Assembly: GCF_044803115.1 (NCBI RefSeq)
Contig: NZ_CP085224.1
Span: 1,240,001-1,304,000, forward strand
DNA length: 64,000 nucleotides
Direction: 5' to 3'
Origin: Caenispirillum salinarum_A
GTDB lineage: Bacteria; Pseudomonadota; Alphaproteobacteria; Rhodospirillales; Rhodospirillaceae
Shown here: positions 36,733 through 45,312 of the stretch, in pieces
Numbering within the stretch: the stretch's first letter is position 1
Layout: each line of letters begins with the position of its first letter
Notes under the pieces: generated by a model
What the model was told of the DNA's origin: nothing
Databases searched by the model: none
The model's input: only the letters and a program-made list of their open reading frames with translations
Made by a program: the position numbers and the translations under genes

Positions 36733-37959
36733 TTGAAGGTACTCTTCCCACGGGCGGCGACACGGGAGGAGAGCACGGCCGTGGGGGGCGCACCGCTCAG
36801 GGGCGGAAAGAGCAAAGACCGGCAGACGGGCGCGGGTGCAGGCGCGGGCAAGGGCGCGAATGGCCGGCGGCTCCGGCCGCGGTGGCCGCGCCGCGTTGCG
36901 CTGGTGCTGGTGCTTGTGGGCGGCGGGGCGCTTCTGTGGTCGGACCGCATCGTTCACGAGATCCCGGCCGGGCACGGGGGCGTGCTGTGGCTGCGCCTGT
37001 TCGGGGGCACGGTGGAGCAGCCGGCCCTGGGCGAGGGCGTGCATCTCACCTTTCCGTGGGATTCGCTCATTCTCTATGACATCCGCTTTCGCGCCGTGCA
37101 CCGTCAGTTGACGGCGGTGACGCGCGACGGGCTGGAGGTCGGGCTGACGGTCAGCTACCGTTATCGGCCGTCGGCGGAGGTGCTGGGCACGCTGCACCGG
37201 CGTGTCGGCCCGCAGTACGAGCGGGTGCTGGTGCGCGCCAGCATGGACGCGGCCCTGCGAGAGATCGTCGCCAGGTACACGAGCGCCGACCTGCACAGCG
37301 CGGACCGCGGCGAGATCAATGCGCGGGTCGTCGCCGCCCTTTCCGACGACCTGCGCCGCGGCAGTCTGAGCGCGGGGCGCGCCCAGGGGCAGCCGATGGT
37401 GCAACTGGACGACTTCCTCATCCGCTCGGTCACCCTGCCGCCGTCGGTGGCGGCATCGGTGCAGCACAAGAACCGGCAGCGCCACCTCGTGGAGGAGTAC
37501 GACTTCCGCCTCCGGCGCGAGCTGGCAGAGAGCCATCGGCGCGTGACGGAAGCTCAGGGCATCGCGGCATTCCAGGCGCAACTGGCGAAACGGGGCGATC
37601 TGGAGGGGTTCCTGCGGCTGAGGGGCGTGGCTGCGACCGAGGCTCTGGCGACGGCGCCCGCCAGCAAGGTGGTGGTGACCGGTCCAGGCGGCCGCCAGCC
37701 GCCGGTGATCGTCACCTTTCCGCCGGCGGGGCCATCCGCCGCGCCGCCCGTCCCTGAGGCCGGCTCAATCTCCAGGAAGCCCCCGCCCCCGCCGCCGGAA
37801 GCGGGGCTGTCGGTGGAGGAGAACCAGCATGCCGAGGCGGCGCTCGCCACGGCGGCCGAACCGCCGGACAACCCGATGCTCGCCAGGGTGCGCGGCCTGT
37901 GGCAGCGGCTGGTGACCACCGTCGGCCGCTGGACCGGCTTGGACGGCTCGGCTCCCTGA
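36733..37959 (+). CDS. SPFH/band-7 (prohibitin-like) membrane protein, paralogue
   Basis: 408 residues. A Gly/Lys/Arg-rich N-terminus of 53 residues is followed by one membrane segment (about 54-70) and an SPFH domain beginning IVHEIPAGHGGVLWLRLFGG, closely parallel to the paralogue at 33836-35179 (INVPAGHVGVLWKRFAGG). A charged helix near 245-275 (EEYDFRLRRELAE) also aligns with the paralogue (LEYDYRLQREQKE). The C-terminus is Pro-rich. The start is TTG at 36733, supported by GAGGGGG eight bases upstream; a GTG at 36781 is an alternative. It is divergent from the TAXI receptor. The two paralogues may form a hetero-oligomer, as HflK/HflC do, but they are on opposite strands. Confidence 0.85.
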   Translation: MKVLFPRAATREESTAVGGAPLRGGKSKDRQTGAGAGAGKGANGRRLRPRWPRRVALVLVLVGGGALLWSDRIVHEIPAGHGGVLWLRLFGGTVEQPALGEGVHLTFPWDSLILYDIRFRAVHRQLTAVTRDGLEVGLTVSYRYRPSAEVLGTLHRRVGPQYERVLVRASMDAALREIVARYTSADLHSADRGEINARVVAALSDDLRRGSLSAGRAQGQPMVQLDDFLIRSVTLPPSVAASVQHKNRQRHLVEEYDFRLRRELAESHRRVTEAQGIAAFQAQLAKRGDLEGFLRLRGVAATEALATAPASKVVVTGPGGRQPPVIVTFPPAGPSAAPPVPEAGSISRKPPPPPPEAGLSVEENQHAEAALATAAEPPDNPMLARVRGLWQRLVTTVGRWTGLDGSAP

Positions 37960-38028
37960 AGGGCGCCGGGAAAGCCGCCCGTGTCGCGGGACCCGGGCGG
38001 CCAGGGGCAGTGGTTGCCAAGGGATGGA

Positions 38029-40044
38029 TCAGGCGGCGCGGACGTTGGTCAGGAACTCCTGCACCACGCCGCGCAACTGCTCGGACTGCTGCGACAATTG
38101 GCCGGTCGCCTCCATCACTTGCGTTGCCGCGTGACCCGCCTCGTCGGCGGCGCTGGTGACGCCGGCGATGTTCGAGGACACGTCGTTCGTGCCGGCGCTG
38201 GCCTCGCTGGTGTTGCGGGCGATTTCGCTGGTGGCGGCGTTCTGTTCCTCCACCGCCGAGGCGATGGCCGAGGCAACTTCGCTGATTTCGTTGACCGTCT
38301 TGCCGATGGTGGTAATGGCCTCCACGGCCTTCTGGGTCTCGCCCTGAATGCCGCCGATCTGCTTGGAGATGTCTTCCGTCGCCTTGCTGGTCTGGTTGGC
38401 GAGGCTCTTGACCTCGTTCGCCACGACCGCAAACCCCTTGCCGGCGTCACCGGCGCGGGCGGCCTCGATGGTGGCGTTGAGCGCCAGCAGGTTGGTCTGG
38501 TCGGCAATGTCGGTGATCATCGCCACCACGTCGCCGATGCGCTGGGCGCTTTCGGCCAGCCCCTGCACAACCTCGTTGGTGTGCTGGGCCTGTTCGGCCG
38601 CCGACCGGCTGATATCGGCCGAGTGGTTCACCTGGCGCCCGATCTCGGAAATCGACGAGGACAGTTCCTCGGCGGCGGAGGCCACCGTCTGCACGTTGGT
38701 GGACGCCTGGTCCGCAGCCGCCGCCACGGCGGTGGCCTGACGGGTGGTTTCCTCGGCGATGGAGGACATGCTCTCGGCCGTCGACGACAGCTCGGCGGAG
38801 GCCGATGAGACGGCTTCGAGCACGCTGGAGACGTCGGAGTCGAAGCGGTGTGCCAGGTCCTCGATGTACTTGGCACGCTCTTCGCGCGCCTTGCGCTCTT
38901 TTTCCTGCTCCGCCGCCAGCATGTTGGCGCGGATCATGTTGTCCTTGAAGACCTGCACGGCGGCGGCCATCTTGCCGACCTCGTCCTTGCGTCCCTGCGC
39001 CGGCACGTCGGTGGTTTCGTCGCCGTCCGCCAGCCGCGCCATGGCGCCGGTCATGGCGGTGACGGGCTGCGAGATGCCGCGCCCGATGAGGAAGGCGGCG
39101 CCGATGCCCAGCACCAGGGCGACCGCGCCCAGGCCCACCGTCAGCGTGACGCTGTCGTGGATGCTGGCCTCCACGCGCGGTCCCAGGTCTTCTTGCGCCG
39201 CCTTGATTTCGAGTTTCACGTTCTCGACGTCGCGTCCGACGGCCGGGCCGATCTGGTTCAGCGTGCCTGTCACCACCGCGTTCCGCGCCCGGATGGCGGA
39301 GGAGGCGGCGGCGAAGGCCTCCCGGTATTCGCCGGTCAGGTTCTTGGCGGTCCCCGTCAGCTTGCGGCGCTCGAAATCGGCCAGGTTGTTGTTCAACTCG
39401 ATCAGTCTCTGGTCGAAGGCCGCCAGTTCCGTCTGCACGCGATCATAGGCGGCGTCGCTGTTCTCCACCAGGAACCGGTTGACGTGCAGCCGCGCCAGCA
39501 GAAGCGCCCGCAGGGCGACGCCGCCGCGATAGGCGGCTTCGGTGTCGCCGTCTTCGTAGGCGCTTTCCATGACGGAGGTCAGCGCCTGCTCGATCTGCGG
39601 CCCGATCGTGTTGAGCGTCATGACCGCCCTGTTGCGGTCCGACTGGTGCGAGACGATCTCCTCGAACCCGTCGCGATAGGTGCGAAGCGCCTGCTGCACC
39701 TCGTCGAGAAGCTGGATCTTGGCCTGCTCGGTGTCCTTCAGCAGCCCGCGGGTTTCCTCGGTCAGGCGCAGGGTCATTTCGGCCCGTTCGCGCACCTGGG
39801 TCATGGCCGCCTCGCTGCCGTCGATGAGGAAGTCCTTGGCCCCCATGCGGGTCTCCAGCATGTTCGCCTGGATGCGGCCCACCTCGTTGGTCTCGCGCGC
39901 GAGGTGGCGATATGACTCGAACATGCCGTCGACGGAGTTGAAGCCGACGCCGCTGACGATGCCCGTCACCACCAGCAGGACCAGAACGATGCCGAAGCCG
40001 AGGGATACCTTGGCTGCGACTTTCATGTTGTCGAGAAACGTCAT
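38029..40044 (-). CDS. Methyl-accepting chemotaxis protein with HBM-type sensor domain
   Basis: 671 residues. Membrane segment 1 (about 10-32), then a 270-residue helical periplasmic domain whose start (ETRMGAKDFLIDG) is typical of helical bimodular (HBM) sensors, then membrane segment 2 (about 303-326), a HAMP domain and a full cytoplasmic signalling domain with the conserved hairpin tip (DIADQTNLLALNATIEAARAG). HBM receptors of known function bind organic acids in Pseudomonas; the ligand here cannot be read from sequence. There is no C-terminal CheR-binding pentapeptide. It converges with the SPFH paralogue; a GC-rich inverted repeat (GCCGCCCG 37974 / CGGGCGGC 38094-type arms at 37994) lies between them. 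Two small palindromes, AAAAC-N5-GTTTT at 40144 and ATGCG-N5-CGCAT at 40159, lie upstream of its start. Confidence 0.93.
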   Translation of the reverse strand: MTFLDNMKVAAKVSLGFGIVLVLLVVTGIVSGVGFNSVDGMFESYRHLARETNEVGRIQANMLETRMGAKDFLIDGSEAAMTQVRERAEMTLRLTEETRGLLKDTEQAKIQLLDEVQQALRTYRDGFEEIVSHQSDRNRAVMTLNTIGPQIEQALTSVMESAYEDGDTEAAYRGGVALRALLLARLHVNRFLVENSDAAYDRVQTELAAFDQRLIELNNNLADFERRKLTGTAKNLTGEYREAFAAASSAIRARNAVVTGTLNQIGPAVGRDVENVKLEIKAAQEDLGPRVEASIHDSVTLTVGLGAVALVLGIGAAFLIGRGISQPVTAMTGAMARLADGDETTDVPAQGRKDEVGKMAAAVQVFKDNMIRANMLAAEQEKERKAREERAKYIEDLAHRFDSDVSSVLEAVSSASAELSSTAESMSSIAEETTRQATAVAAAADQASTNVQTVASAAEELSSSISEIGRQVNHSADISRSAAEQAQHTNEVVQGLAESAQRIGDVVAMITDIADQTNLLALNATIEAARAGDAGKGFAVVANEVKSLANQTSKATEDISKQIGGIQGETQKAVEAITTIGKTVNEISEVASAIASAVEEQNAATSEIARNTSEASAGTNDVSSNIAGVTSAADEAGHAATQVMEATGQLSQQSEQLRGVVQEFLTNVRAA

Positions 40045-40269
40045 CTGTCGTGCTCCCCTCCCTCAGGACGCAGCGCCGCGCCCCCCGGGCGGCGACGACC
40101 GAACGAATTAACGTTACCTCAACAGAAGAATGTATGCCTTCTAAAACTGGTGGTTTTCATGCGATTAGCGCATGTCTACCGCAAGCAAAATGCCCGCAGG
40201 GTACCAGTCGTTCTGGCATTGTGATCCTCCGGATACTTGCTCATATACTTTCGGAGCGGGTCGTCGGCA

Positions 40270-41253
40270 TCACCCGCGGCGCGCCACCACCAGCGCCACG
40301 CCCACCACGGCCACGGCCATGCCGGCCAGTGCCAGGGCGCCCAGTGTCTCGCCAAACAGCGCCCAGGCGGTGACGGCAGTGACCGGCGGCACGAGGTAGA
40401 AAAGGCTGGCGACGCGGGCCGCCTCGCCCAGGCGGATGAGCGTCATCAGCAGCGAAATGGCGCCCAACGACAGCACCAGCGTCAGCCAGCCGAGCGCGAA
40501 GACGAACTCGCCGGTCCACTGGATATCGCCGGTTTCCAGTGCCAGCGACGCCACGCCCATGACAACGGCGGCCGCGGCGTACTGCACGAAGGTGGCCGCC
40601 CGCAGGTCCGTGGAGCCGCCGAAGCGCTTCTGGTAAAGGGTGCCGGCGGTGATGCCCAGCAGCGCCAGCACCGCGCCCGACAGCGCAATGGGCTCAAGCC
40701 CGGCCAGGCCCGCGGCGGCGCCGGCGAAACCGAGTTTTTCGCCCACCACCATGGCGACGCCCGTCAGGCCAAGGACCAGTCCCAGCCATTGCCGCGCCGA
40801 AACGCGCTCGCCCAGAAGCGGGCCGACGGCGACGGCCGTCAGCAGCGGCTGCAGCCCGACGATCAGCGCCGCAACGCCCGCCGACAGACCGTGGTCGATG
40901 GCCCAGAACACCCCGCCCAGGTAGACGGCATGGACCAGCGTACCGGTCACCGCCTGGTGGCCCAGCGCAGCGGTGCTTTTCGGCCAGGCGGCGCGGGCGG
41001 CCCAGGCCAGCGGCGCCAGCAGGACCAGCGCGAGCAGGAAGCGCACGGCCAGGAAGGTGAAGGGCTCCACATAGGGCAGACCGAACTTGGCGCCGATGAA
41101 ACCGGTGGACCACAGCAGGACGAACAGTCCGGGCATCACCCGCACAAAGGCCCGCCGCGCCGGCGTGCTTGCTGAAGCGGCGGTGTCCGGGGCGGGGCGG
41201 GAGCGGTCTTCAGGCATGCGGGGTCCGGCGGCTTGTGGTCGGGCGGTCGGCAT
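40270..41253 (-). CDS. EamA/DMT-family transporter
   Basis: 327 residues with ten predicted membrane segments in two EamA repeats, the first starting at LFVLLWSTGFIGAKFGLPYV, which is the characteristic EamA N-terminal pattern. The second repeat starts near LSGAVLALLGITAGTLYQKR. The family exports amino acids, nucleotides and other metabolites through the inner membrane; no substrate can be named. The first 35 residues are polar and Ala/Pro-rich, so translation could instead start at the ATG at 41217; neither start has a strong ribosome site. It lies downstream of the GntR gene on the same strand, separated by 300 bases that contain copy 2 of the intergenic repeat. Confidence 0.9.
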   Translation of the reverse strand: MPTARPQAAGPRMPEDRSRPAPDTAASASTPARRAFVRVMPGLFVLLWSTGFIGAKFGLPYVEPFTFLAVRFLLALVLLAPLAWAARAAWPKSTAALGHQAVTGTLVHAVYLGGVFWAIDHGLSAGVAALIVGLQPLLTAVAVGPLLGERVSARQWLGLVLGLTGVAMVVGEKLGFAGAAAGLAGLEPIALSGAVLALLGITAGTLYQKRFGGSTDLRAATFVQYAAAAVVMGVASLALETGDIQWTGEFVFALGWLTLVLSLGAISLLMTLIRLGEAARVASLFYLVPPVTAVTAWALFGETLGALALAGMAVAVVGVALVVARRG

Positions 41254-41304
41254 GATGGGCGGTGGCGGGCCCCGGCATCAAGGGCCGTTGCGCCGGGGCC
41301 ATCC

Positions 41305-41486
41305 TACGCGCCGATGATTGAAACCGTCGACGCTGCGGTGTGCGCGCTTCCGCGCACGCCTTCGGCTTCAGTCGGTATGCCGCCGCACGCGCCATAAGGC
41401 GCGGCGGCCGGTGTCCGCTTCGCGTCCGTCGGGTCGCCGGCCTTGCCGGACGATACGTGCAGGGTTCGAGCGTCATCCGGTATCAG
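41305..41486. repeat. Hairpin-rich intergenic repeat, copy 2
   Basis: Carries the same three blocks in the same order as copy 1: left block at 41305-41337, middle block CGCGCCATAAGGCGCGGCGG at 41388, right block CGGCCTTGCCGGACGA at 41438-41453. It is about 55 bases longer, with an extra hairpin GTGCGCG-CTTC-CGCGCAC near 41339-41356. The last stem is imperfect here (CCGGACGA against CCGGATGA), so it has diverged more than copy 1. It fills most of the gap between the GntR and EamA genes. No coding potential is seen. Confidence 0.75.
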
Positions 41487-41553
41487 GCGTGCCGGACCGG
41501 GCGGCGCCGGGATGACCCGATGGCGGCGCCCGTCCGGAAAGGCTCTCGGGCCC

Positions 41554-42279
41554 TCATGCCGTCAGTTCAGCCGGCATCCTCGGCGCCTGGATGTCGAGAT
41601 AGGCGTCCACCGACGGGGGCGGCTTCTGGCCGATGATGGCGAAGCCGGTGACCAGCGTGGCGGTGCGGGCCGTCTTCTCCGCCTGATCGGGATCGCCCAT
41701 TGTCAGGGCCGACAGAAGCTCGGCGGCGGTGGCGCCAAGGCGGTCGAGGATCTCGACCTCGGGCGTCAGCGGAGAGCGGTGGACCAGGATCTGCCCGCGC
41801 ATGCCCAGGACGGTCTGGCGCAGCACGGTGTCGTCGGCCGCGTCGAACAGGGCCGTGAGGAAGACGTCTTCCTGGCGGCGCACCTCGGTGGATCGTCCGG
41901 CGTCGACGGCGCGGGCCAGACCGCGCTGCGCCCGTGCCAGCGCCGTGAAGGATCGCGCCGTGCCGTGCACGCTGGCCAGCCGCGCGACAAAGCCCATGAG
42001 CAACGCATGGCCGACGACCACCCGCATCAACTCGTCGCGGTTCAGGCGGCAGACGAAGGTGCCGCGCCCGACGACGATGCGCACGAGCCCCGTCGTCTCC
42101 AGGATCTTCAGTGCTTCGCGCACCGGCGCACGGCTGACGCCGAACATGCCCGACAGGCGCGTTTCCACCAGGCGCTCGCCTGGTTCGAAGGTGCCGTCCA
42201 GAATGGCGTCATTGATCCGTTCGGCCACGCTTTGGGTCAGCGTCGGCGCGCGGGCAATGGTGTGGTCGTTGCGTGTCAT
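41554..42279 (-). CDS. GntR-family transcriptional regulator (FadR/FCD subfamily)
   Basis: 241 residues. The N-terminal winged helix-turn-helix (residues 12-80; recognition region LSGMFGVSRAPVREALKILE, wing VVGRGTFVC) is followed by an all-helical FCD effector-binding domain, with candidate metal/ligand residues such as His in LLMGF-flanked helices and in ILVHRSPL. FCD regulators usually repress catabolic or transport genes and are relieved by an organic acid. It is divergent from the MFS-RND efflux genes and upstream of the EamA gene on its own strand; either could be its target. The C-terminal 30 residues (KPPPSVDAYLDIQAPRMPAE) are an extra tail. Confidence 0.9.
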   Translation of the reverse strand: MTRNDHTIARAPTLTQSVAERINDAILDGTFEPGERLVETRLSGMFGVSRAPVREALKILETTGLVRIVVGRGTFVCRLNRDELMRVVVGHALLMGFVARLASVHGTARSFTALARAQRGLARAVDAGRSTEVRRQEDVFLTALFDAADDTVLRQTVLGMRGQILVHRSPLTPEVEILDRLGATAAELLSALTMGDPDQAEKTARTATLVTGFAIIGQKPPPSVDAYLDIQAPRMPAELTA

Positions 42280-42805
42280 GGAAATGGACTCTCAGCCAAT
42301 GATCGTCCCGGGCAACAGCGTGGCTGCCGGCGACCCCCTCCTCTGATCATGGCAGCGGCGACCTTGGCTGAATGCCGCGCCGTTCCCCACCGAACCGCGC
42401 GCCTGCCCAGGCAGTACCGAATGCTCATAATCGGGGATCGTATTGATCGCGCAGGGTTCGGTCAACGTGTCTTGCGCAAAACTGGTGCCTGGCGCACTAA
42501 AATTGCAAGGATTTATACTTCTGAAATATAAAGATTTCTCGAGGCATAAAGAAGGTCTTGGGTCTTAAGGCCATGGTGGGTGCTCGAAAAATCGTCCTTT
42601 TTGGGCGGAAGTCCCAGCGCAAGCGGTCCGGACCGTCGCCGCCGGACGCTGATGGCGGGGAGAGTCGGCATGCGGTCCAGCACCGCGCCCGGTGGCGTAG
42701 GACATGGCGGCCATGCCTCCGGGCCGCTGGCGTTATACTGGACGCCTTCCTATGCTCGGGCCGGGTTTCGCCGTTCCGATGAACGCCCTCCAGCGCCGGA
42801 GTCTC
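42280..42805. promoter_or_regulatory. Divergent promoter region between GntR and MFS genes
   Basis: A 526-base gap without a supported gene. It holds a striking A/T-rich island at about 42490-42575 (TTATACTTCTGAAATATAAA and neighbours) in otherwise very GC-rich DNA, the best candidate for the promoter of the plus-strand efflux genes. Short palindromic motifs are present but none is clear enough to call an operator for the adjacent GntR protein. Confidence 0.4.
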
Positions 42806-44080
42806 ATGGTCGTCTCTTCCCAGCCGTCATCCGCTGCCCGTACCGAAGCCCGCGCCGACGACGACCCCCTGGTGCCCGAGCGGGGTCCGCTGGCCTGGGC
42901 CATCCGCGGCAGCCTCCTGCTGGCGGCCAGCCTGACGGTGATGGCCGGTGCCGTGATCTCGCCGTCGCTGCCCGAACTTCAGGCCCACTTCGCCGACGTC
43001 GACAGCGCCGGCCTGTGGACGCGCCTGGTGCTGACGATGCCGGCGCTGTTCATCGCCGGTTTTGCACCCGTGGCGGGATGGGTGATCGACCGCTTCGGCC
43101 GCAAGAGCATGATCGTCGCCGGCGCCGTGCTCTACGGCCTGTCCGGCGCCTCGGGGCTGGTGGTGGACAGTCTGTGGGCGATCCTGGTCGGGCGGGCGGC
43201 GCTGGGGCTTTCCGTCGCCATGGTGATGACGACGGCGCAGACGCTGGTGGGCGACTACTTCCAGGGGTCCCGGCGCGAGCGTTTTCTGGGCATCCAGTCG
43301 GCCTTCATGGCGTTCGGCGGCGTGGCATTCCTGCTGGCCGGCGGTTTCCTGGCGGACCTGCACTGGCGCGGCCCGTTCGCCGTGTATCTGGCGGCCCTGT
43401 TGCTCGCTCCGGTAATGGCCTTTGTGTTGCCCGAGCCGCCGCGTCATGATCCCGCTGCGGTTGCCGGCCGTGGCGCCGATGCCGACGCGCCGCCGGCGCC
43501 CGCGCGCATGCCCGTCGCCTTCGTGGCGGGCCTCTACGCGACGGCGTTCTTTACCATGACAACCTTTTTCATGGTGCCGACGCAGCTTCCGTTCTATCTG
43601 GCGGAGCTTGGCGTCGACAGCCCGAGTCGCACCGGAATGGCCATCGCCTGCTTCAACCTGTCGGCCGGGCTGGCTTCCATGAGCTATGGCCGCCTGCGCC
43701 AGTGGCTGCGGCCGCCGGCCCTTTTCGCCATCGGCTTCGCCTGCATGGCGGCGGGCTACGGCCTGATCGCGACGGCGGGAAGCTATGGTGTGGTGATGGT
43801 GGCTCTGGCGCTCGCGGGGCCGAGCATGGGCATCAACATGCCCAACGCCAGCGTCTGGCTGCTGGCGCGGGTGCCGCCGGCCATGCGCGGACGGGCGCTG
43901 GGAGGTCTGACGACGAGCCTGTTCCTGGGCCAGTTCGTCTCGCCGCTCGCCAGCCAGCCTGTGGTGGCGGCCTTCGGCCCCGGCACCGCCTTCACCGTGG
44001 TGGCGGCCCTGGCCGCGGCGGCCGCGGCGACATTCCTTGGTGCGGCGCTCTGGACCCGGAGCGCGCGCGCCCCGACATGA
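42806..44080 (+). CDS. Major facilitator superfamily transporter
   Basis: 424 residues, 12 predicted membrane segments. The loop 2-3 signature is seen as GWVIDRFGRKSMIVAGAVLY and a second, weaker version near the middle of the protein. MFS proteins of this drug/H+ antiporter type export toxic compounds or metabolites through the inner membrane; the substrate is not readable. I chose ATG 42806, which has GGAG five bases upstream and leaves a short polar N-terminus; frames starting at 42704 or 42779 would add non-membrane, Arg-rich sequence. It lies 104 bases before the RND adaptor gene on the same strand and may be co-transcribed with the RND pump. Confidence 0.9.
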   Translation: MVVSSQPSSAARTEARADDDPLVPERGPLAWAIRGSLLLAASLTVMAGAVISPSLPELQAHFADVDSAGLWTRLVLTMPALFIAGFAPVAGWVIDRFGRKSMIVAGAVLYGLSGASGLVVDSLWAILVGRAALGLSVAMVMTTAQTLVGDYFQGSRRERFLGIQSAFMAFGGVAFLLAGGFLADLHWRGPFAVYLAALLLAPVMAFVLPEPPRHDPAAVAGRGADADAPPAPARMPVAFVAGLYATAFFTMTTFFMVPTQLPFYLAELGVDSPSRTGMAIACFNLSAGLASMSYGRLRQWLRPPALFAIGFACMAAGYGLIATAGSYGVVMVALALAGPSMGINMPNASVWLLARVPPAMRGRALGGLTTSLFLGQFVSPLASQPVVAAFGPGTAFTVVAALAAAAAATFLGAALWTRSARAPT

Positions 44081-44184
44081 AGAAGCCGGTGCCGTCGTGC
44101 GGGCAGGCCGGTCGGGTGCAGTGAGCGAAACAACGGCGGCCTTCCCGAAGCAGCGGGGGCCGTGTCCCGTGAAGGGAGAGGATC

Positions 44185-45309
44185 GTGGGTATCATCATCG
44201 GGAAACGACTGGCCGGGGCGCTGATGCTGGCGGCGGGGCTTCTGGCGGCGCCGGCGGCGGGCCAGGCGCAGGACAAGCCGCAGGGACTGCCGGTCGAGGC
44301 CGTGCCCGTGCGCGTCCAGCCCATGACCGACGAACTTTTGGTGGTGGGAAGCCTGCTGGCCAACGAAAGCACCGTCATCCGCCCCGAGATCGCCGGCCGC
44401 GTCGAGGAAATATCCTTCGAGGAAGGCGGCCGCGCCGAGAAGGGCCAGCTTCTGGTCAAGCTGGACGACGACAGCCGCGCCGCCGAGCTGAAAAGGGCCG
44501 AGGCCAACCTCAGCCTCAGTCAGCGCAATTTCAACCGCGCCGAAGAGCTTTACCGGCGCCAGAACCTGCCCGTCAGCTCCCGCGACGAGGCCCTGGCCAA
44601 GCTCCGCGCCGACGAGGCGGCGCTGGAACTGGCGCGGGTGAACATGGAGAAGACGGAGCTTCGCGCGCCGTTTTCCGGCCTGCTCGGCCTGCGGCAGGCG
44701 AGCGTCGGCGACTATCTCCGCGCCGGCGACGCCATCGTGAACCTGGAGGACGTGGACCCCATCAAGGTGGACTTCCGCGTGCCGGAGGTCTTCGCCCACC
44801 GCCTGAAGACCGGCCAGCCCATCCGCATGAAGGTGGATGCGGTGCCGGGGCAGGCCTTCGACGGCACGGTCTACGCCATCGATCCGCAGGTGGACGTGCA
44901 GGGCCGCAGCGTAATGCTGCGCGCCCGCGTGCCCAACACGGACGGCCCGCTTCGGCCGGGCATGTTCGCCCGTGTCACCCTCGTGCTGGACGAGCGTCCC
45001 AATGCCCTTGTGGTGCCGGAAGAGGCTCTGATCCCCCAGGGCACCAGCCAGGCGGTCTACAAGGTGGTGGACGGCATGGTGGAAGCCCAGCCGGTCACCA
45101 TCGGCCAGCGCCGCAAGGGCATCGTCGAAGTGACCGAGGGACTGAGCGAGGGCGACACGGTCATCACCGCCGGCCAGATCAAGGTGCGGCCCGGCCAGCC
45201 GGTCACCGTGATGCCCGTTGGCGGCTCCGGCGGCTCCGGCGGCCCCGGCGGTGCCGGTGAAGGGCAGGGCGATCCGCAGGCCGCCTCGGCGGCGGGTGCG
45301 GAGGGCTGA
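44185..45309 (+). CDS. RND efflux periplasmic adaptor subunit (membrane fusion protein)
   Basis: 374 residues with a signal peptide (core about 8-24, cleavage near AAGQA). It shows the order of an MFP: lipoyl half (RPEIAGRVEEISFEEGGRAE), alpha-helical hairpin (residues 90-150), second lipoyl half (TELRAPFSGLLGLRQASVGD), beta-barrel and membrane-proximal domains, and a Gly/Ser-rich tail. It links the inner-membrane RND pump to an outer-membrane channel; no TolC-like channel gene is next to it. The start is GTG at 44185 with AGGGAGAGG upstream. The stop lies 3 bases before the RND permease start, so the two are translationally linked. Confidence 0.94.
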   Translation: MGIIIGKRLAGALMLAAGLLAAPAAGQAQDKPQGLPVEAVPVRVQPMTDELLVVGSLLANESTVIRPEIAGRVEEISFEEGGRAEKGQLLVKLDDDSRAAELKRAEANLSLSQRNFNRAEELYRRQNLPVSSRDEALAKLRADEAALELARVNMEKTELRAPFSGLLGLRQASVGDYLRAGDAIVNLEDVDPIKVDFRVPEVFAHRLKTGQPIRMKVDAVPGQAFDGTVYAIDPQVDVQGRSVMLRARVPNTDGPLRPGMFARVTLVLDERPNALVVPEEALIPQGTSQAVYKVVDGMVEAQPVTIGQRRKGIVEVTEGLSEGDTVITAGQIKVRPGQPVTVMPVGGSGGSGGPGGAGEGQGDPQAASAAGAEG

Positions 45310-45312
45310 TCC

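Noticed and set aside
37974..38001. GC-rich inverted repeat between the SPFH paralogue and the HBM chemoreceptor as an intrinsic terminator
   Set aside because: The arms pair well, but there is no T run on either strand, so it is noted only as a hairpin.
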